A stretch of 64,000 nucleotides of DNA from Lutimaribacter_A marinistellae (GTDB lineage: Bacteria > Pseudomonadota > Alphaproteobacteria > Rhodobacterales > Rhodobacteraceae): positions 124,001-188,000 of the forward strand of contig NZ_JBHRXI010000025.1 of assembly GCF_042648365.1 (NCBI RefSeq). Direction: 5' to 3'. The position numbers and the translations under genes are program-made. The notes beneath the pieces were generated by a model. The model was not told the origin of the DNA, ran no database searches, and saw nothing but the letters and a program-made list of their open reading frames with translations. Below are positions 1-8,156 of this stretch, one piece after another (the first letter of the stretch is position 1; each line of letters starts with the position of its first letter).

Positions 1-425
1 GTCTGCATCAGGCCCTTTTCGGAAAGGGTCTGCAAGACGATGGCGGTGGAGGACAGCGACAGTGTCAGGCCGATGGCGAGGCCGGTTTTCCAGTCCAGAC
101 CGGCCATGATCGCGACCGCCATCAACACCACGGTCGAAACGCCGACCTGAAGGCCCCCGAGCCCGACAAGCCGGTCGCGCATGTTCCAAAGCGCCTTCGG
201 GTCAAGCTCCAGCCCGATCAGGAACAGCATCATCACGACGCCGAATTCCGCCACATGCTGGAGGTCCTCGGTCTCGGCCGCGCCGACGAGGCCAAGGACC
301 GGGCCGATCACGATACCGGCGGCGAGGTAGCCCAGCACCGAACCAAGACCAAGGCGCGCCGAAATCGGCACCGCGATCACCGCGGCTGCGAGGTAGATCG
401 TGGCCTGGTAAAGAAAGCTGTCCAT
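1..425 (-). CDS. Kef-type monovalent cation:proton antiporter, N-terminal part (cut by window edge)
   Basis: Reading from the ATG at 425 towards base 1 gives 141 codons with no stop, so the gene continues beyond the window. The product begins [19 protein letters not shown] and shows hydrophobic helices broken by the CPA2-family signatures [16 protein letters not shown] (about residues 28-43) and [17 protein letters not shown] (about 59-75). These match the membrane exchanger domain of KefB/KefC/YbaL proteins, which exchange K+ or Na+ for H+ at the inner membrane. Any C-terminal RCK/TrkA-N nucleotide-binding domain would lie outside the window, so the subtype cannot be decided. The gene lies 175 bases downstream of the stop of the next minus-strand gene. 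Confidence 0.85.
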   Translation of the reverse strand, partial: MDSFLYQATIYLAAAVIAVPISARLGLGSVLGYLAAGIVIGPVLGLVGAAETEDLQHVAEFGVVMMLFLIGLELDPKALWNMRDRLVGLGGLQVGVSTVVLMAVAIMAGLDWKTGLAIGLTLSLSSTAIVLQTLSEKGLMQ

Positions 426-600
426 GTGGTTCCTCGAAAGGGGGCGGGTGGGACGCGGAGACGCGGGCTGACTGATATCCGGACGGTCCGACCCTGCCGC
501 TGCGCGGTTTCAGGATGATGATGAACGCGCCAGAGGGCAAGTTGTTGCATCCCGGGGCGCGCGGATGTGACCCGGTCGTTTCGTCACCCTGCCCAATGGT

Positions 601-2940
601 TCAGCCGCTGGGGATCTTGAGGGTCAGGTTGCGCCCGCCTTTCTGGTAGCGCAGCTCGCTGTCGCCGATGGCGAGGACGCGCCCACCATCGACACGGTCG
701 CCGACCTTGACCTTCTTGTAGCGACCGCTGGGCAGGCGAACCAATGCACGCCGGTTCGCAGGGGTGCCGTAGACACCGATCAGGTTGACCTTGCGAAGGT
801 TGATGGCGTTGTTGACCGTCGCCTGCCGCGAGACGGTCTTGGGCGAGGGCGAGGATGGTTTGACCGTGCGGGCGGGAACCCTTTGCGGTTCGTCATCGTC
901 CTGCTCGGCCTGTTTCTCGAGGTCCTTGGGCCGCAGTTTTGGTACGGTGGAGGCGGCGATGGCGTTCTCGGTCGGCGTGGCGGCGGAAGGGGTGGCCTCC
1001 TGAACCTGCTGTTGTAGCGATTCCGGGCGCAGCTTGGGCCGAACACCGGCAAGTTCCTCGCGCGTGCGGCCACCCAGCTGGAACCGTTCGTTCTGTTCGA
1101 CAAGCGCATCGGGCCTGACACGTGGGCGGAAGCCTGCAAGCCGTTCGCGCGCCGCGTCGATTTCTGGTTCTTCCTCGAACCGGACGGGCGTGGCCGGGGG
1201 GACAAGGGGCGGCGGGCCTGCATGAACAAGGATGCCGTCGGGGTTCAGCGTTCCTTCGGGCGTCGGGGTCACAAGCCCGCGCGCGTCGAGCTCGAAGCTG
1301 GCCCCCGCGGCCGACGGCGTCACGAGCGAGGTCATTTGCACATCGGTGTCGAACGCCTGAGCCGGCGCCAGCGCGACGGCATCCTGAGACAGGTCCCGGC
1401 GGTCGATGGACGCGATATAGACGTCATCAAGGCTGATGAGACCAGGTAACTCGGGAACCTCCGGTGCATTCGGCCAGATGCCCGTTGCGGCGTAAAGGGC
1501 CTGTTGCGCGGGGGCGGTCTCTTCGGGTTCCGTATCCGCCAGTTCATCCGCCAGCGGTGCGACGACGCGGGGCGCTTGGCGCAGGGCGTCGAGCACCGCG
1601 CCATCGGTTTCCGACAGGGTTTCGTCCTGCGGCAGGCTGGCCAGCACCTCGGGCGCGGCGGCTGCGGGTTCGACGGGTGCCTCGGCCTCTGTCGATGTCG
1701 CTTGCGGCGCGCTCTCGGGGGCCGGTTCCTGCGGGTCTTCGGAAATCTGGGTCTGTGCGACCTCGGTCGTTTCAGGCTCCGACCTGAACAGGCCGGTTAC
1801 CCCATCATCGAGGAACAGAGCGGCCCAGAGCGCGACACCGGCGAGGAAGATCAGCAGCGCGACCGACAGGGCAAGGCCGAGGTAGCGAGGCTTGCCGCGC
1901 GTCGCACGATTGCTTTCCCGCGCGCCGAAAATCGTGAGGCGCTCGGCCTCGTCGGCTGGTGCTTGTGCGGCGGCAAAGCCTGTCGAGGCGGGTACCGGTC
2001 CGGCCACGGCATGCGCCTGCGGAGCAGCGGTCTGCGGCAGATCCGGAAGGTCGAGTTCCGGTGCCAGAACAGGTGCGGCGACAGGTTTAGCTGGCGACGG
2101 AGGTGTTTCGACCGGTTTCGACTCTGTCGGTGGTTCCGGTTCCGATTTCGGCTTTTCCGTCGGGGCGGTGTCCGGCAGATCGGAGCGCGTGGCGGGTGCA
2201 TGAACCGGCGCTGCAGGGGTGTCATCCTCGGTCTTGCCGCGCCGACTGGTAAAGCCGATAACCGGTGCAATGGCTTTTTCCGCGGGCTCCGGAGCGGCCT
2301 CTGGTTCGGGGTCCGCGACGGCCTCGGCTTTGGCGAAAGGGTCCACGGTTGGGGGCGCCGGAGCCTCTTCTGCGGGCGTTTCCGTGGGCGGTATCTCGGC
2401 TTCGCCAATCACAACGATCGCGATTCCATCCGGATCGACGGCAGCGCTGCCGGTCAACTCGGCGACATCGTGGGCGGGGCCAAAGAACGGCTCGCCCAGA
2501 AAGGGATTCTCGCCCGGGATCGCGACGTAGCTGAGCGGATCGAACCCGTGTTCGCGGGCGAATGCCTCGGCCTCGTCCAGCGTTTCGCGGGCGACAGCGG
2601 CAACATGGGTGACATCGCCCTCGGGCGACATGTCATAGGCAAGGTCGGCAAGAGCGTAGGGCGTCGCGCCTTCGAGAGCGGCTTCGACCGCAGCGATCCT
2701 TGCCGGGTCGTCGAGGCTGCCGGTCTCGACCGTGAGATACTTGATCTGTTCGTTCGGGATGACGAGTTTGGAGGTTACCTGCGGCTCAAGCCGGAGCGCC
2801 TTCTCACGAAGGCCGGACAAGGCGCCGGCAAGATCGGCAGTGTCGAGCGCAACGTCGCCCACGCGGCGCCAGCCGCCGGCCGCGCGATGCAGGAGAGAAA
2901 TACCCTCGAAGGACAGGGACAGGGCAAAAGCCGGTTTCAT
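601..2940 (-). CDS. Bitopic inner-membrane protein with PilM/GspL-like N-terminus and PilP/GspC-like C-terminus
   Basis: 779 residues from the ATG at 2940; an upstream in-frame extension lacks conservation-like sequence. Residues 1-180 look like the actin/RNase H-like cytoplasmic fold of PilM/GspL (core LVIPNEQIKYLTVE, 59-72). A Pro/Ala/Glu-rich disordered linker (about 182-335) leads to one membrane helix (353-376, GLALSVALLIFLAGVALW), then another long low-complexity stretch. Three short repeats of the form RP-[RK]-x-RP-x-x-L occur at about 604-613, 633-642 and 666-674 (the last lacks the first R). The C-terminus (712-779, VNLIGVYGTPANRRALVRLP) resembles the small beta domain of PilP/GspC. 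Relatives in Rhodobacterales have often carried the wrong name translation initiation factor 2 because of the low-complexity region. Domain assignments are inferred by eye; the function is unknown. Confidence 0.7.
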   Translation of the reverse strand: MKPAFALSLSFEGISLLHRAAGGWRRVGDVALDTADLAGALSGLREKALRLEPQVTSKLVIPNEQIKYLTVETGSLDDPARIAAVEAALEGATPYALADLAYDMSPEGDVTHVAAVARETLDEAEAFAREHGFDPLSYVAIPGENPFLGEPFFGPAHDVAELTGSAAVDPDGIAIVVIGEAEIPPTETPAEEAPAPPTVDPFAKAEAVADPEPEAAPEPAEKAIAPVIGFTSRRGKTEDDTPAAPVHAPATRSDLPDTAPTEKPKSEPEPPTESKPVETPPSPAKPVAAPVLAPELDLPDLPQTAAPQAHAVAGPVPASTGFAAAQAPADEAERLTIFGARESNRATRGKPRYLGLALSVALLIFLAGVALWAALFLDDGVTGLFRSEPETTEVAQTQISEDPQEPAPESAPQATSTEAEAPVEPAAAAPEVLASLPQDETLSETDGAVLDALRQAPRVVAPLADELADTEPEETAPAQQALYAATGIWPNAPEVPELPGLISLDDVYIASIDRRDLSQDAVALAPAQAFDTDVQMTSLVTPSAAGASFELDARGLVTPTPEGTLNPDGILVHAGPPPLVPPATPVRFEEEPEIDAARERLAGFRPRVRPDALVEQNERFQLGGRTREELAGVRPKLRPESLQQQVQEATPSAATPTENAIAASTVPKLRPKDLEKQAEQDDDEPQRVPARTVKPSSPSPKTVSRQATVNNAINLRKVNLIGVYGTPANRRALVRLPSGRYKKVKVGDRVDGGRVLAIGDSELRYQKGGRNLTLKIPSG

Positions 2941-3104
2941 GTCTTGGTCTTGGCACCCGTAACGACTGCTGTGCAAGCCTGTCTCGGCCTGTGTTGCGAC
3001 TGTAAAGCAGGAACCCGCCGAGGGAAAGGGAAAGGCCATTCACCCCCTTGCCCGGCAAAGCCCCGCGCAGCCATGCTGGTGGTATAACAACGGGAGTAGA
3101 CCAG

Positions 3105-3803
3105 TTGAAGACATTCGTTTTTCTGGCGGCCGCAATACTGGCGCCGATGATGGCCTGGGCCGAGGAACAGCCGCGCCTTATTACTGTCAATGGTGAAGGC
3201 TCTGTCGAGGCTGCGCCGGACATGGCGACCATCGTGCTTGGCGTGACCAACGAGGCCGAGGAGGCGGGCGCGGCCATGCAGGCGACGTCGGAGGCCGTGA
3301 CACGGATCCTTGGCCGCATGCAGGAAATGGGCATTGCCGCGCGCGACGTACAGACGCGGGACCTGTCGCTGCGCCCGGTCTGGTCCGACCGGCGACCGGT
3401 GGATCAGTCCGAACCGCGCCGCATCACCGGTTTCGTTGCATCGAACCGCATGTTCGTCAGGGTTCGCGACCTTGACCGGCTGGGCGAGATCATGGATGCG
3501 GTGATCCGCGATGGCGCAAACGATTTCAATGGCTTAAGCTTCGGTCTTGAAGAGTCGGGTCCGTTGGTCAAGGAGGCGCGCGCGGAGGCGGTTCAGGATG
3601 CAACCGACAAGGCGCGGCAACTGGCCGAGGCGGCGGGCGTGACTCTGGGTGAGGTCGTCACCATCTCGGAGCATGGCGGGGGTCGGCCGGTGGCGCGGAT
3701 GGCAGAGATGGCGATGGCCGATTCCGGCGGCGGGGTACCTGTCGCGGGTGGCGAAGTGTCCGTGCAGGTCAACGTGTCGATGGTCTTTGCCATCGGAGAG
3801 TAA
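3105..3803 (+). CDS. SIMPL (DUF541/YggE-like) periplasmic protein
   Basis: 232 residues. I chose the TTG at 3105 because GGAG lies 8 bases upstream (3093-3096) and the product then opens with a clean signal peptide, MKTFVFLAAAILAPMMAWA, followed by the SIMPL start PRLITVNGEGSVEAAPDMA. An in-frame ATG at 3048 would put a non-signal tail in front. Further SIMPL features are the paired-helix segment around ATDKARQLAEAAGVTLGEVV and the C-terminal beta strand VSVQVNVSMVFAIGE. The family forms periplasmic oligomers linked to oxidative-stress protection in YggE, but the biochemical role is unresolved. It is divergent from the preceding minus-strand gene and convergent with metY, with a shared terminator. 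Confidence 0.85.
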   Translation: MKTFVFLAAAILAPMMAWAEEQPRLITVNGEGSVEAAPDMATIVLGVTNEAEEAGAAMQATSEAVTRILGRMQEMGIAARDVQTRDLSLRPVWSDRRPVDQSEPRRITGFVASNRMFVRVRDLDRLGEIMDAVIRDGANDFNGLSFGLEESGPLVKEARAEAVQDATDKARQLAEAAGVTLGEVVTISEHGGGRPVARMAEMAMADSGGGVPVAGGEVSVQVNVSMVFAIGE

Positions 3804-3806
3804 GGG

Positions 3807-3828
3807 AAAGGGGGCCGAAGCCCCCTTT
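3807..3828. terminator. Bidirectional rho-independent terminator between SIMPL gene and metY
   Basis: A perfect 9-bp stem (AAAGGGGGC at 3807-3815 with GCCCCCTTT at 3820-3828) and a CGAA tetraloop sit 4 bases after the plus-strand stop and 8 bases beyond the minus-strand stop. A/T-rich stem ends serve as short U-tracts in both directions. Confidence 0.85.
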
Positions 3829-3835
3829 CGTCGTC

Positions 3836-5128
3836 TTAGCTGCAGGCCTTGGTCAGGGCTTGGTCGAGATCTGCGATCAGGTCGTCTGCATCCTCGATCC
3901 CGATGGACACGCGGACGACACCAGGACCGGCGCCTGCGGCCTCTTGCTGCTCTGGCGTCAGCTGGCGGTGAGTGGTCGAGGCAGAGTGAATGATCAGCGA
4001 GCGCGTGTCGCCGAGATTGGCAACGTGGCTGAAAATCTCGAGCGCGTTCACCAGCTTGACGCAGGCGTCATAGCCGCCCTTGACGGCAAAGGTGAACAGC
4101 GCACCGGCGCCCTTCGGGTACTGCTGCTTCACCCGGTCGGAATAGGGTGAGCTGTCGAGTCCGGCATAGGTCACGTACTCGATCCGGGGGTCGGCCTCCA
4201 GCCAGGCGGCGATCTTTTGCGCGTTCTCTACATGGCGTTCCATGCGCAGGGACAGCGTTTCGATCCCCATCAGCGTGTAATGCGCCGCCTGCGGGTTCAT
4301 CGTCATACCCAGGTCGCGCAGCCCGACGGCGATGCCGTGGAAGGTGAAGGCGAGCGGGCCGAACGTCTCGTGGAACTTGAGCCCGTGATAGGCAGGCTCG
4401 GGTGCGCTGAGCGAGGGGAACTTGTCGGAGGCCGACCAGTCGAACGTGCCCGAATCCACGATGCAGCCGCCGGTGACGGTGCCATTGCCGGTCAGGAACT
4501 TGGTGGTCGAGTGCACGACGAGGCTGGCACCTTGTTCGATCGGGCGGCAGAGGTAAGGCGTGGCCGAGGTATTGTCGATGATCAGCGGAACGCCCGCCGC
4601 ATCCGCGATGTCTGCGATGGAGCGGATGTCGGTGACATAGCCGCCGGGGTTCGAGATCGACTCGCCGAACACGGCCCGGGTGTTCTCGTCGATGGCTGCC
4701 TTCACGGCCTCGGTATCATCGAAGTCGACGAATTTCGCCGACCACCCGAACCGCTTGATGGTCTGGCTGAACTGGGTGACCGTTCCGCCATAAAGACGGG
4801 TAGAGGCGACCACGTTGCAGCCCGGCGCCATCAGGGGGAAAAGCGCCATGATCTGGGCGGCATGTCCCGAGGAGCAGCACACCGCGCCGACGCCGCCTTC
4901 GAGCGTGGCCATGCGCTCCTGCAGCACCGCAACCGTGGGGTTGGTCAGGCGCGAGTAGATGTATCCCACCTCTTGCAGGTTGAAGAGCGCCGCGGCGTGA
5001 TCGGCATCGCGAAACACGTAGGCCGTGGTCTGATAGATAGGCGTCTGCCGTGCGCCAGTGGCCGGATCAGGCCGTGCGCCTGCGTGAATCTGAAGCGTGT
5101 CGAACCCGTAAGCGGGGGTATCGGACAT
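3836..5128 (-). CDS. metY: O-acetylhomoserine aminocarboxypropyltransferase (sulfhydrylase)
   Basis: 430 residues from the ATG at 5128, which has GGGAG nine bases upstream; the in-frame start 21 bases further up has no such site. This PLP enzyme makes homocysteine from O-acetylhomoserine and sulfide in the cytoplasm (direct sulfhydrylation route to methionine). The Cys/Met-metabolism PLP fold is clear: FDTLQIHAG near the N-terminus, YSRLTNPT (58-65) in the substrate region, DNTSATPYLCRP, and the PLP lysine K210 in HSTTKFLTGNGTVTGG. Length and the FGPLAFTFHG insertion fit MetY rather than the shorter MetB/MetZ. It is divergent from ccmA. I looked for a SAM-II or SAM/SAH-type aptamer in the 130-base leader and saw none. 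Confidence 0.93.
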   Translation of the reverse strand: MSDTPAYGFDTLQIHAGARPDPATGARQTPIYQTTAYVFRDADHAAALFNLQEVGYIYSRLTNPTVAVLQERMATLEGGVGAVCCSSGHAAQIMALFPLMAPGCNVVASTRLYGGTVTQFSQTIKRFGWSAKFVDFDDTEAVKAAIDENTRAVFGESISNPGGYVTDIRSIADIADAAGVPLIIDNTSATPYLCRPIEQGASLVVHSTTKFLTGNGTVTGGCIVDSGTFDWSASDKFPSLSAPEPAYHGLKFHETFGPLAFTFHGIAVGLRDLGMTMNPQAAHYTLMGIETLSLRMERHVENAQKIAAWLEADPRIEYVTYAGLDSSPYSDRVKQQYPKGAGALFTFAVKGGYDACVKLVNALEIFSHVANLGDTRSLIIHSASTTHRQLTPEQQEAAGAGPGVVRVSIGIEDADDLIADLDQALTKACS

Positions 5129-5258
5129 GATGATCGTCTCCCTGTTCAAAATCTCCCGCCCTGATTAGGCCATCGCAGGAAGGTGTACAACGCGCGGCAT
5201 TTCTGCCTGCGGCAAATGCGGTCTTTTGAAGCGGCGGGCTTTGGGCTAAGCGGGCGGG
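5129..5258. promoter_or_regulatory. Divergent promoter region metY / ccmA
   Basis: These 130 bases separate the two divergent starts and must hold both promoters. GGGCGGG directly before 5259 can serve as the ccmA ribosome site, and GGGAG before 5128 serves metY. No convincing -35/-10 pair, operator or riboswitch could be read by eye. Confidence 0.4.
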
Positions 5259-5873
5259 ATGAACTTGAACGTTTCCGATCTTGCCATTTCACGCGGCGGC
5301 CTTCCCGTGCTGGAAGGACTGAGCTTCGTTCTCGAGCCGGGGCGCGCCTTGATCCTGCGGGGGCCCAACGGGATCGGGAAGACGACACTTTTACGGACGC
5401 TGGCCGGGTTGCAGCCGCCCTTGTCGGGCCGGATCGAAGGTGCCGAGGAGCGTATTGCCTATGCCGCGCATTCCGACGGGATCAAGCCGACCCTGACCGT
5501 GACCGAGAACCTGCGTTTCTGGGCAAGCGTGTTCGGAACAAGGGACATCGCGCCCGCGCTTGATGCCTTCGCGTTGAACGACTTGGCGGACCGGTTCGCA
5601 GGCAACCTGTCGGCGGGACAAAAACGCCGCCTTGGGCTGGCGCGCCTGCTGGTGACGGGACGACCGGTGTGGATCCTGGATGAGCCGACCGTGTCACTTG
5701 ACCGCGATGCGGTGGCGCTGTTTGCCGATGCCGTGCGGGCGCATCTGGGGCAGGGCGGTTCGGCCCTGATCGCAACGCATATCGACCTTGGCCTTGCGGC
5801 CGAGGTGCTGGAAGTCGGGACGTTCAAGGCCGCGCCGCCCCCGCTCGAGGATTTCGACGGAGGTTTCCTGTGA
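5259..5873 (+). CDS. ccmA: Heme exporter ATP-binding protein CcmA
   Basis: 204 residues, the usual length for CcmA. It is the ATPase of the CcmABCD complex that releases holo-CcmE in System I cytochrome c maturation. Visible motifs are Walker [10 protein letters not shown] (35-43), the ABC signature [15 protein letters not shown], Walker [12 protein letters not shown] and the switch histidine in [10 protein letters not shown]. It is the first gene of a compact operon ccmA-ccmB-ccmC-ccmD-ccmG: its stop overlaps the ccmB start by 4 bases, suggesting translational coupling. ccmE, ccmF and ccmH are not in the window, as is common in alphaproteobacteria where they sit at a second locus. Confidence 0.95.
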   Translation: MNLNVSDLAISRGGLPVLEGLSFVLEPGRALILRGPNGIGKTTLLRTLAGLQPPLSGRIEGAEERIAYAAHSDGIKPTLTVTENLRFWASVFGTRDIAPALDAFALNDLADRFAGNLSAGQKRRLGLARLLVTGRPVWILDEPTVSLDRDAVALFADAVRAHLGQGGSALIATHIDLGLAAEVLEVGTFKAAPPPLEDFDGGFL

Positions 5874-6526
5874 TTGCCCTGCTGTTGCGTGACCTTCGGC
5901 TGGCCTTTCGCGCCGGCGGTGGCTTTGGTCTTGGTCTTGCGTTTTTCCTGATCGTCACCGTGCTCGTACCTTTTTCGGTCGGCCCGCAATCGCAGCTGTT
6001 GTCGACGATTGCTCCGGGTATCCTGTGGCTGGGTGCGCTTCTTGCCTGCCTTTTGTCGCTTGATCGTCTGCTGGCGCTGGACTGGGAGGACGGATCGCTG
6101 GACCTTTTGGCGACCGCTCCCTTGCCGCTTGAGGCTACGGTGAGCATCAAGGCGCTCGCCCATTGGATCACCACCGGGTTGCCGCTGGTTCTGGCCGCGC
6201 CAGTGCTGGGCGTGCTGCTGAACCTGCCGGTGGCGGGGTTTTCATGGCTTGTCATATCGCTATTGGCCGGAACGCCTGCCCTGTCTGTGATCGGCACCTT
6301 TGGTGCCGCGCTGACCGTCGGCCTGAAACGTGGGGGCCTTCTGCTGTCGCTTCTCGTTCTGCCGCTCTACGTGCCGACGCTGATCTTCGGGGCCGAGGTC
6401 GCGCGCCGCGGGGCCGAAGGGATGGAAACCACGACGCCGCTATTGCTGCTTGCGGGGATCACGGCCGGTGCCATATCCCTGCTGCCCTTTGCCAGCGCCG
6501 CCGTGCTGCGCGTCAATCTGCGCTAG
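5870..6526 (+). CDS. ccmB: Heme exporter membrane protein CcmB
   Basis: 218 residues with about six hydrophobic helices, matching the CcmB permease family. The N-terminus [20 protein letters not shown] and the internal segment [25 protein letters not shown] are typical of the family; the second is the conserved cytoplasmic loop that meets CcmA. It begins within the last codons of ccmA (GTG start, 4-base overlap) and is followed 45 bases later by ccmC. Role: membrane partner of CcmA in the release of heme-loaded CcmE. Confidence 0.95.
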   Translation: MIALLLRDLRLAFRAGGGFGLGLAFFLIVTVLVPFSVGPQSQLLSTIAPGILWLGALLACLLSLDRLLALDWEDGSLDLLATAPLPLEATVSIKALAHWITTGLPLVLAAPVLGVLLNLPVAGFSWLVISLLAGTPALSVIGTFGAALTVGLKRGGLLLSLLVLPLYVPTLIFGAEVARRGAEGMETTTPLLLLAGITAGAISLLPFASAAVLRVNLR

Positions 6527-6571
6527 TCATTCGCGATTGAGGCGGCCCCGAAACCGGATTAGATATTGCCC

Positions 6572-7324
6572 ATGCCAACGAACGACACGTCGAACAGCCT
6601 CTGGTCCTACGCCAATCCCAAGAAATTCCTGGCCACCACGGAACGGGTGTTGCCGGTCCTGTGGGTGCTGGCATTTGCCTGTCTTGCGGTCGGGCTGATC
6701 TGGGGGTTCTTCTTTACGCCCGATGATTTCCGGCAAGGATCCACGGTCAAGATCATCTACCTGCACGTGCCTTCGGCGCTGATGGCGATCAACACGTGGC
6801 TGATGATGCTGGTCGCTTCGCTTATCTGGCTTGTCCGGAGGCATCATGTCTCGGCGCTGGCGGCCCGGGCGGCGGCCCCGGTCGGCATCGTCTTCACTCT
6901 GATCGCGCTGGTTACCGGGGCGATCTGGGGCCAGCCGATGTGGGGGACATGGTGGGCCTGGGACCCGCGGCTGACATCGTTCCTTATCCTGTTCCTCTTC
7001 TACCTGGGCTATGTTGCTCTGTGGGAGGCGATCGATAATCCCGACACGGCGGCGGACCTGACCGCCGTGCTGTGCCTTGTGGGGTCCGTCTTTGCGCTGC
7101 TCAGCCGCTATGCGGTGAATTTCTGGAACCAGGGGCTGCACCAGGGCGCGTCCCTCAGCCTCGATAAAGAAAAGAACGTGGCAGATGTCTTTTATCAGCC
7201 GCTTTTGGTGGCAATCGCGGGGTTTGTTCTGCTGTTTGTCGCGCTGGTCTTTTACCGCACGGGAACCGAGATCCGTGCGCGCCGGATCAAGGCTTTGATG
7301 GCACGGGAGAGGGCGCAGGGATGA
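6572..7324 (+). CDS. ccmC: Heme exporter/handling protein CcmC
   Basis: 250 residues from the ATG at 6572; a TTG two codons upstream is a less likely start. CcmC presents heme to CcmE at the periplasmic face of the inner membrane. Diagnostic features are the tryptophan-rich heme-handling motif GTWWAWDPRLTS (125-136) and two conserved periplasmic-side histidines that act as axial heme ligands in the family, here H65 in IIYLHVPSA and H194 in NQGLHQGAS, among six membrane helices. The stop codon overlaps the ccmD start (ATGA). Confidence 0.95.
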   Translation: MPTNDTSNSLWSYANPKKFLATTERVLPVLWVLAFACLAVGLIWGFFFTPDDFRQGSTVKIIYLHVPSALMAINTWLMMLVASLIWLVRRHHVSALAARAAAPVGIVFTLIALVTGAIWGQPMWGTWWAWDPRLTSFLILFLFYLGYVALWEAIDNPDTAADLTAVLCLVGSVFALLSRYAVNFWNQGLHQGASLSLDKEKNVADVFYQPLLVAIAGFVLLFVALVFYRTGTEIRARRIKALMARERAQG

Positions 7325-7479
7325 TGCCGGATCTGGGAAAATACGCCGATACGGTACTGTCGGCCTATGCGGCCTCGCTTGTGTTGTTGGTCGCCATCGT
7401 CGTCTTGTCGATCTGGCGCGGGCGCCGTGTGCGGGCCGAGATGGAGCGGGTCGAGGCGCGGATGTCCAGAAATGGCTAA
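7321..7479 (+). CDS. ccmD: Heme exporter small subunit CcmD
   Basis: A 52-residue ORF that overlaps ccmC by 4 bases and ccmG by 8. It reads MMPDLGKYADTVLSAYAASL, then one membrane helix (VLLVAIVVLSIW), then a basic cytoplasmic tail (RGRRVRAEMERVEARMSRNG). The YADTVLSAYAASL segment and the single helix with a charged tail are the whole CcmD signature. It holds CcmAB and CcmC-CcmE together. The gene is short and easily missed by automated calling. Confidence 0.92.
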   Translation: MMPDLGKYADTVLSAYAASLVLLVAIVVLSIWRGRRVRAEMERVEARMSRNG

Positions 7480-8011
7480 GGTTTCACCGCTGATGATCGC
7501 GCCGCCGGCCATTTTCGCCGCGCTGGCGGTCCTGTTTTATGTGGGCATGATGCGCGAGGACAAGGACAGCCTTCCCTCTGCGCGTGAAGGGCAACCTGCA
7601 CCGTCGGTTGTGTTGACGGAGTTTCCGGGCCGTCCCGGTTTCGATGATGCCACGCTTCGCGATGGCGAGGTCAAGCTGGTCAACTATTGGGCCAGCTGGT
7701 GCGCGCCTTGCCGGGTGGAACATCCCAGCCTCGAAGCGCTGGCGGATGAGGGCATCCCCATCTATGGGGTCAATTACAAGGACCAGCTGGGGCAGGCGCA
7801 GGGGTTCCTGGACGAGCTGGGCGATCCCTATGCGGGTATCGGCCGCGACGAACAGGGGCGCATGGCACTGGATTGGGGCCTTTATGGCGTACCCGAGACC
7901 TATGTGATCGCGGGCGACGGCACGGTGGTTCTGCGATTTGCCGGGCCGATCACGTCGCGCGTCATCGAAAGCACGATTCGTCCTGCATTGGAACGCGCCG
8001 CTGCGCAGTAA
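7472..8011 (+). CDS. ccmG: Thiol:disulfide interchange protein CcmG/DsbE
   Basis: 179 residues from the ATG at 7472, inside the end of ccmD. It is a membrane-anchored periplasmic thioredoxin (helix about 8-26) that keeps apocytochrome c cysteines reduced for heme ligation. The active site is WASWCAPC (C77, C80), followed by the CcmG-type GVNYKDQLGQAQGFLDELG and the conserved cis-proline loop YGVPETYVI. Length and acidic active-site surroundings are normal for CcmG. It ends the ccm operon and is convergent with acnA across a hairpin terminator. Confidence 0.95.
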   Translation: MAKVSPLMIAPPAIFAALAVLFYVGMMREDKDSLPSAREGQPAPSVVLTEFPGRPGFDDATLRDGEVKLVNYWASWCAPCRVEHPSLEALADEGIPIYGVNYKDQLGQAQGFLDELGDPYAGIGRDEQGRMALDWGLYGVPETYVIAGDGTVVLRFAGPITSRVIESTIRPALERAAAQ

Positions 8012-8108
8012 GTGCGCTCTTTGCCATTTGTTCGCCTTTGACGCGCGGCGCATCTCTTGATGCCGCGGTTCTTGGCTTTGTCTCGCGCTATTGATTGCCG
8101 GAACGAAA

Positions 8109-8133
8109 AAGGGCGCCCGACCGGGGCGCCCTT
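8109..8133 (-). terminator. Rho-independent terminator of acnA
   Basis: A 10-bp perfect stem (AAGGGCGCCC at 8109-8118 with GGGCGCCCTT at 8124-8133) and a 5-base loop lie 23 bases beyond the acnA stop. On the minus strand it ends in a run of five T. It may also stop ccm transcription coming from the left, though the plus-strand U-tract is only two bases. Confidence 0.85.
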
Positions 8134-8156
8134 CGTGGTCTTGATGCTCTGGCGCG

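Noticed and set aside
1504..3087. Open frame of 527 codons on the plus strand opposite the large bitopic protein
   Set aside because: Arginine- and cysteine-rich composition without motifs; the minus-strand frame has a membrane helix and coherent domains.
5129..5258. SAM-II or SAM/SAH riboswitch upstream of metY
   Set aside because: Methionine genes of this group often carry such aptamers, but the expected conserved core and pseudoknot segments were not found in the leader.
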